A DNA stretch of 64,000 bases, taken from contig JABAKD010000020.1 of assembly GCA_012845835.1 (NCBI GenBank), forward strand, positions 12,949,488 through 13,013,487, in the 5' to 3' direction. The stretch's first letter is position 1, and each line of letters opens with the position of its first letter. Shown piece after piece: positions 46,901 through 55,900 of the stretch. The notes under the pieces are model-generated. The model was not told the origin of the DNA. It made no database searches and worked only from the letters and a program-made list of their open reading frames with translations. The translations under genes and the position numbers were made by a program. This DNA comes from Undaria pinnatifida (taxonomy: Eukaryota > Sar > Phaeophyceae > Laminariales > Alariaceae).

Positions 46901-49900
46901 TTATATTTTTTTCGCCATAAACAATAGACTATGCATAAAAAAACACATCCCAGGTACAAGGGAAATATCATACGAAGGGTATACGACTCGCAAAGCAATA
47001 GGGCCGGTCGGCCAGCCGGCTTATCAGGTTATCCTCGAGCCTGGTACAGGTCAGTTTCGTAAGTTCGAGTCCCCCCGAGTGCATAATCGTATAGATTCGT
47101 AGGGACCTCTTCTTGCGCACAAATTGACTCACAGAAAGCGCGAGAGCGTGAGTTAGCAACACTCGACGAAAAATAGACGAGCAGTGGGATTGCTGAACCC
47201 TTTGCGCGATAAAAATTGAAGGCAAGAACCGGGGGGTAGAACGGACGGCACCTACCTGTGACCACGGCCTGTCCAGAAGCTGGAAAGTATAAATAAGTGC
47301 GAAAAACGAAAAAAAGAAGCTGGAAAAGAAGATGTGTGAAATAAGAAAGAAAGAAAAAAAAAGGGTAGCCCTGAACCGCAAAAAGAAAAAGTTTTGACAC
47401 CTTCATCTCTTTCGCGGTAATGGACGCGACAAGAGGGTTGCGCTGCGGTGCGTTGCGGTGCGGCGAGGTGCGGTGCGGTGCGGCAATGTGTGTGTCTCAC
47501 CCGGAGGTAGTGGTGAGGAGCTTGGTGGTATTCCTTAGCGATGTACACGTTACCGTCTAAAGGCGTGCCCTGACGAAGCTCCTCGCTCAGCCTGCTGATC
47601 TGAAAACACAACACGCAGCACGACAGAGGGCTTGTTACGATGCCGTTAAAACATGTGCGAGATATGGCATACTACAATACGCGAACATGTACCAGAGGGT
47701 ACGACAGCTTAGTATCAATAGTATAATGGTACGAACACTACAGAAGGTCGTCCGAGCAGGTCATGAGTGCTTTTTTTTTTCTGTTTAAAAAAAGAATACG
47801 AGTGTAAATGAATGATAGCGATATGGTATTTCGAAGCATTATACAAGAAAAAAGGTCACTACTCGTGGTACATCATACGCACGGCACAAACATGATACCA
47901 AACACCCAACACAAGGAATAGTAGCGCTACAGAAACCCGAGGTATGTACGCGCTCCCGAATAACAGTGTTTCAACTCCCAAGTACGGTGTTTGCGTATAC
48001 TGCACCCCCGCTTTCGAGGGTTTCCAAGGGTAATAGCGACCAAGAGCAAGCGATGTACGCGGTGGCGGTGGCGACACCGTTTATGTGCCGTAAGCGTAAC
48101 ATATTGTTACGGAGTACTGCACTAAGAATACCATGGAGATGGAAAGCAAAGGTGCCTCCGTCAGTCGACGACTGTCGATGGAAACAAAGAACGTTTTCAT
48201 GTGAAGCACACAAGACACAGGCACACACGCACGAACGTCAGTCGACCAACGATGAACCTTCTGCCAACGTCATGTTAGATACCGATATGATGCGCGTGTG
48301 TTTGTTTGTTTCTGACCTTGGTCTTGATCTTGCGCGGCGGGTCCTCTCCGAAGGACATGTGATGCACGATGTGGGACAGGTTTGTCATCGCCTATTCACA
48401 AAAACACATAACACAAAAATAGTTTTGGCGTCGCCGTGAGGACAATGGCATAGAGATAGCACGACAAGAATAAAGGTTAGAAAAAAAGGGAGATGGAAGA
48501 GACAGCAAAGACGTCATGCCGTACAATATCTTGTGATAGTGTACGTATCGCTGCTACCGTTACTACATTGCCATTGACAATAATTTATTGCATGTGTTTA
48601 ACGTTTGGTTATTAATCAGCACCGGCACATCATGAATCACAACAACTGACCACCTTGGGATGATGTACGTATCGTTGCTATCGTTATTGCGTTATCGCTG
48701 TTGATGATAATCTTTTTCTTGCAGTTCACCCTATTTAATAGGAACATATATATTCAAATAGTAATACATTTACAAAATGCGCGGCCGGCGTATCATGCAG
48801 CTTTTAAAAGGTTAGTATCGACCCTTGAATTCATCCAACTCACAGCTGACGTTTTTTTTTTAAATAAAAAAGTACTCCATATATATCTTATCATGCCACA
48901 CCATATAACACCATGTGCCATGCGACACCACATCACACCAATACATACCCCTCTACCTGGTATTTAGCATCATACCATACCATACCATACCATACCATAC
49001 CATACCATACCATACCATACCATACCATACCATATCATACCACACCATATCACACCATACCATACCATACCATACCATACCATACCATACCATACCATAC
49101 CATACCACACCTCAACACACCAAACCATAACGCATCATACCACGCCACACCATACTGTCCCATACTATACCATACCATACCATACCATACCATACCATAC
49201 CATACAATACCATACCATACCATACCATACCATACCATACCATACCATACCATACCAAATAACCACAAAAATGTCGCGCTCACCCCGTGGAAGTTGTGGT
49301 TTTTAGAGGCGGCCTCGACGTGGAAGTTTCCCGGTACACGGTTGACCATGATGTGCCCGCTGACCATGCAGCCGGGCCACTTGTCATCGTGCACTCCGCT
49401 CTCCGGCATGCTCCCCTTGCGGACCTTCCGAGGATTCCGAGGGGTCTTGGTAGCGATTTCATTTTTTGCGCGCGCGTTCCGTCGAGAAAACGAAACAAGG
49501 AAAGCGATAAGAGATGTAAGACACAACCGAAACAAAAAACACAAGACACAACCAAAAACAAAAAGGAGTCAAAAGCGAAAAAATTGCAGAACAAGGATAG
49601 CGATCAGCGAGATCAGACACAACCACAAAACACAAAACGAGTCAAAAGCGAAGAGCAAGGCAGTATCAGAGTACGATCGATTCTGGTAGGCCGAGTATTG
49701 CACTACGGTACCCGAGTTGCGGAACTTCCGAGGACGCCGGACCGTCGTGGGTCGAGTTATTTTCTGTACCGGTATTTTGCAGGCGCGTTTCCGCGGAAAA
49801 CAACGACGACAGCGACAAGCGCGCTGAGACACAACACACAAGCCATGCAAGTGCAACCCGGTGCACGATCACATGGCCTATTAACACGCATTTCACGAAA

Positions 49901-52900
49901 AAAGATAGTGAAACACATGCAGTTTGAGTTGCAAGAACGGCACGTTATTGGGCCATTCCTCACAAAAAAAACAGTAAAAACAAGTCCCGTAAACGCAAGA
50001 AAAAAAGGGTGAAAAAGTTATTTTTTTTGCCCTATCGTAGCATAAGCCTGGCACCTATCAATAGTATTCAAGGTTTACACGAAGTACCCGGTACAGTAGA
50101 GGTTCCCCTATAATGCGGTATCCCCATATAAGGCAGTATCCCCATATAAGGCGGACAAAATCGCTTGGCGCGACTGGGGAATAAGTACACTCAAATAGCC
50201 TGGACCAAATAAGGCGGCTTCCTCCCATATGGCGGCTATGTTGCTCTGGTACACCACCGCTTCACCACCCTGCTGCACGCGTAACACGAACCGGTAGGCT
50301 TTTTATGTTTTGGCATCACCCCGGGATAAAAAAATAAAATAAAAAATGGCTTCGTATCAGGTAGTTCTTTTTTAGTGGGAGACGGCATATACCAAAAATA
50401 CTTACAACATAATGAAACGATTAACAACAAAAAACGACTTTAAAACGACTAGAAAAAACATGCCCAAAGCTCACCAGGCCCGTGGCCTTGGAGTACAAAA
50501 AGGTTGAGAAATCCTGCACGGTGCGGTGCCCCGCGTAGTCCGGAGAGTACAGCTCCCCCTCGAGGAATAGCTTCAGAGTCGGAAACGCCTGGAGGAAGTG
50601 AAGAGGGGGGAGGGGAGGGGTGATAAACAGCACACGGGGAAAGGGGGGGCGGGTTTGCTACGGTAGGCCGTGTATACGTGTTCCGTTGTCTCATTTAATT
50701 GCTACTTTTCGACCTCCTCCTCGTTCTCGAGCGTTTCCCTCCGCCTCTGCCCCCCTACGTCCTTCGCCCCCCCCCCCCCCCCCCCCCCCCCGCCCCTCCT
50801 CCCCCTCCTTCCCCCCCTCCCCGCCCCCCCCCTCCCCGCCCCCCCCCTCCCTCCCCTCCCCGATCCTCCCTCCCTCCCTCCCGCCCTCCTCCGCTCCCCC
50901 CCCTCCTCCATTCCCCTATCAAGCTTCTCACTCGCATTTCTAATTTGCTAATTTGTCGGTGCAGAGTTTTGTGACCTTGGTACAGTAAACTGCAGCAATC
51001 GACCCCCCCCGCGCGCGCGCGCCCTCCTTTCTCTTATCAAACTCCTCACCCGTATTCCGAATCTGTTGGTGCAGAGATTCTTCTCCTGCGTGCAGTCCAC
51101 CGTAGCAATTGAGATGCCCCTCTGTTTGTCGTCATTGAACATAGCCTCGGCAAGCGCTTCCAGGGTAGGCATCAGTCGCTGGCACCAACCGCACCTGGAT
51201 AAACAGGTGGTGGGGTGGGGGTGGGGAGAAGAGGGCGAGGGAAGAAGAGGACGAGGGGGGGGGGGGAGGGGGGGGGAGAAGAAAACGGGAGAGGGGGGGG
51301 GGGGGGAGTGTACTCAGTTTGTGCATGGCCGTAGTCGTATGACCATAGCGCGCTTTGAACATACAATCTACCCAGTAGAAAGGGCTGCTTCTATGACCAT
51401 ATACCCTCGTATCCCTACTATGTCGGGACGGAGCATGTCGGGTTTTCGCCAACCAGGCAGACATTGCTTGCACCAAGAGCGAAGCGCCGTGAGGTGTTCG
51501 GCGAGTCGCATGAAGGGTGAACTGCATCCTTCCAAGAACCGCTGATAAGACGGACTTCGGCCCTTTGTGCCTGCTCTCTTGCTTATGAATGACAGCGCCA
51601 ATGAGTTACTTCGCCTTCCTGGTGTGGCCACTCCAGAGACAGCAACGGGTATTACTGTGTAACTGCCTCGTGGGTGCCATACCATATTCACATTACGTGA
51701 TGTGATCATTCCCCTTGTGCGGAGTTAGGGTTCTCCACCCCGCACAACATGACCTACAGTAACTCGATAACCGTTATGGTGACCGTCCAAGAAATAGAAA
51801 AAAAACGGTACCCTGGTCGTCGAGCTCGCGCAATGATTGGCATGTTTTACAGCGTCGTTGCCAACCAACGCCAACCCCAATATACATAATGTTTTACAGC
51901 GTCGATGCCAACCGAGGCCAACTATTATGTACATGTGGGGGGGATGGGGGGGGGAAGAGGACGGGGAAGGGATGGGACGGGGGGGGGGGGGGGGGGAGAG
52001 GAGAGATAACAGGAGGGGAGGGGGGGTGAGGAGGACGGTGAGGAGGAGGGGGGAGGGAGGGGGGGCATAGGGGGGGGGGGTTCCCCGCGCAGCAACAATA
52101 GTTGCCCCACACAAGCAGTAAACACATGAGATAATTTAGCTCTCGTCATTTTCCCGTCAGGAACTCGCCATGTCATTTGTTTGCAACTGTCGTCAAGTGT
52201 GTGCGTCGGCTGAAATTATATAGGCAAATAGCAAACAAGAACGTAGGTCGGACGGCGAATATCTCCGGCTTCAAACCTCCGGCTTCACCCAGCTCAAACG
52301 GGGTCCCCTTTTTCCACGCTGCCGTGTACGATTAGCATTATTGGTGTGGATACCAGACCCTACCGTGGATGCTGATCTTTAACGACTATGATCCTTCAAG
52401 TCCTGTCTCCTCGGCTGGGGTCGCACCACCGTCCCACAGCAGGAACTGAAGATACCGTACGTACCTCTCGCTAGGATTTCGGGTTGGTGGGTATTTGAAA
52501 CTGAGGTCAACGGTTGTGTGCGTTAGTGGAAAGCGCTCCCATGACACCTGCTGCTACTGCTGCAATGAACTGCTGCCGTTGTTTCAGATGGTCTTTTGAA
52601 AAAATGAGCTCGACTTGACCGTTTTTCGGCTTGTTATTTCTGGGAGAGGTTCCGCCACCCAATCAATTATGAGGCGTTACTAACCAGGGTGCGTGGAAGG
52701 CGACGAAGGTGACATCGTGGGTCTTTATCCATTGGTCGAACGTGTCATCCGTCAGCACCTCGGCGTGCACGCCATCCGCGTGCAACTCCTGAAACACAAG
52801 AAACAGGTACAAAAAACAAATAAAAAAGGTATGTAACTACCAGATACACCGCGAGAACGGTACTGAAGTACACCGATACATACGACGACAAGGATAACGA

Positions 52901-55900
52901 TACAGCATTACTGACTGTCAGGGAAACAGAACAACGAAAGAGTAGCAGCAGTGAAGACAAAGACAAAGAAGGACACATAAAGCAGCAGTGAAGACAAAGA
53001 CAAAGAAGGACACATAGATAATACACACTTCGGAGAATTATATAGGCCATCGTTTAAGGCAAACGCTCATTAATAAGGAGAAAAGCGTAGAATAGCGGAA
53101 TGAGAAACACGAATACGAGTAGGGAGACAGAGAGGTGGGGGGGGGGGGGGGGGCGTAAATAGGCAGAGAAGCAAGAGAGATAGAGTAAGAAAACACGGGC
53201 AGAGACAACGAACAAACACTGAGCGCAACAACGCGCTCGCAGCAGACCATCTCCCCCCCTCCCCCCCCCCCCCCCCCCCCAAACCGCCAAGTAAAGAAGG
53301 GTGCCCCTGGATCCCGGAGATCGGTGCCCGTCTTGTGTATACATGTTTGTCTCTGCCTCTTTCTCTTCCTGGTGACGCTCTGCAACGTCCCGCGGTAAGC
53401 ATCAAGCACACGTTTTCACTTGCAAGGCAATTTGTTACCTGCAGGGTGGCCGTGACGCCTTTGTCATATTTCAAGATGTCCCTCTGCTGCTTATTGCGAC
53501 CGTGGAACGCCTGCAATTACATAAAAACACGAAACACACAACAAGCAAAACAAAACACAAAATGTATGGTAGGGGGGGGGGTATTCATTTCATGCACGGC
53601 TGTAGTCGTATGACCATAGACCGTCGCATCGGTACAATACCAAGACGGAGCACGTCGGGTTTTCGCCCGACTAGGCAGACATCGCATGGGGAGGGGAAGT
53701 AAGAAAACAAAACGCTAAACGTTTTTTTTCATCATCAAATTGTAGCGCTCGGGGGAGCATCGCGAGGGGTGTACTCAGTTTGTGCATCGCCGTAGTCGTA
53801 TGACCATCGACCCTCGCATCCCTACTATGCCGGGACGGAGCACGTCGGGTTTTCACCAACGAGACAGACATTGCTTGCACCAAGCGCGAAGCGCCGTGAG
53901 GTGTCCGGCGAGTCGCATGAAGGGTGAACTGCATCTTTCCAAGAACCGCTCGTAAGACGGACTTCAGCACCTTGTGCCTACTTTCTTGCTTACGGATGAC
54001 AGCGCCAATTAGCTACTGTGTTTTTCTGGTGTGGCCACTCCAGAGACAGCAATGGGTGTTACCATGTAACTGCCTCGTGGGTACCTTACCATATTCACAC
54101 TACGTGATGCGATCATTCCCCTTGTGCGGAGTTAGGGTTCTCCACCCCGCACAATATGATCTAACTCTACAGCCATGATGGCGACCGCCAAGAAAGAAAA
54201 AAAAAAACGGTACCCTGGTTGTCTAGCTCACGCAGTGAGCATCGCAGGGAAGGGGGGGTTTCACCGACCAACGAAAAAACGAGAAGAGACCTTACGAGCC
54301 GTAGAACTACCGTAAGGATGCGAGCGAATGCACGGATCGGCGGGTTCGCTCGGGTCGGCGTTATCGCAAGGGGTGCGTGAAAAGAGCAAGGACGAACGGA
54401 TGTCACTGAATTTCGCACTCGGTAACTACGGGAAACACCCACTTTGGGCGTGAGGTCGCGGACTACCGCGAGTGGCCCCGGGAAACTTAGATACTGAAAG
54501 TACTGCTCATTGCAATGCTTTTATATCGCGGTATGCATCATCGGCTTAGACACTCCCTTACGTTTACACATACCAGGGCATGAAATGCACATGGATCCCG
54601 TCTACAGCAATGCTGCAATGTAGTAAAAGCCGCTGCGGTTAGTTTCAAATGTCGCACGAATCGGGGATATCGCACGGGGGGGTGTGCGCAAAAGAACAAG
54701 AAACAAAATCGCTCTTCACGGGTCATGACTCGGCTCGCGGGCCGGGTCAGGAGGTGTTCAAAAACTCGCGGATCCAGTCGGGTCGGGCCAGGCGGTGATC
54801 GAAATGTCATGGGTCAGCTCGGGTCGGGCCACAGGAGGTTTGCAAGTCTCGCAGGTCGAGTCAAGGGTGTGCGTAAAAACAACAACATTGCTTTTTTGAA
54901 ACGATCGAACCCCCGTGGGCGTTCACCCGCATCCTTACGGTATTCGGGTTATTACCCCCTTCCTACAGCAGAAAACAAGCCAGTTGTCCTGAGTCGTGGC
55001 TTCGGATCCAACGGGGTTAATGCAGCAGATTATCTAAAGTACCTGTAGAAACGCCTCCTGAATAATTTCGAAAATCACAACCCACACGAAGCCGGCGGAC
55101 TCGACCGACCCGGATCGAACCAGACGGAACCAAACCGGACGGGACTAGACGGGTACATCCAGGATGTCACCGGACTAGACGGGCCTAGACGGGCCTAGAC
55201 GGGACTACACAAGGCGGCATTGTACTACAGTAGACAGAAGGGCAACCGGACGTGACGGGACGAGACGAGACCAGATGACACATGAAGGGAGCCAGCGCCT
55301 ACCTGTTTTACGCCCACAGGGTCCAAGTGCCACTTCTGCACTTCCCTCCCTTCTCCGGCGCGCACGTAACGGTCCGTTCGGTTCGGTTTGGGCGGCCAGC
55401 GGGTGAGAACGTCAATGAGGGGCAGCAAGCGGCGGCGGTAGCAGGAACGACGATATCAGGTTTTGCGTTCGTGGTGTACTACTGTACCTGCCTACTGTAG
55501 TATAATTTGTAACGAGCGGAATAATACAAAACGCGACTTGTCTGCTATGTTGCGTCTAAAAAAACGTCCCGCTCAAAGTCGATCACATGACACGTTCTCA
55601 AGTGCCTATATTGCCCATCCCATATATTATGTTTTGCAACTCTGTTTCAGCTCCTTCCTCGTCGTTACTCAGATCCGGGGTGACGCCTCCCCCGTCCCCT
55701 CTATGACACGATGCATGCCTTCATTTTTATCGCGAGAGCACCACCGGATATTACAACCTACCGTTCCCCCACCACCTCCACTACCAACTGCTACCCGTAC
55801 CATCTACTGCTACCACCTACTACTACCACTACCCACTACCACTACTGCCGCCCCGAGTCCCCGCAATCGGCAGTCGACCTACCTGTAACGTTGACGCGGC

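Noticed and set aside
50088-50150. cagtagaggttcccctataatgcgg resembling a pogo/Tigger terminal repeat
   Set aside because: No matching opposite end or transposase could be found nearby; similarity is only general.
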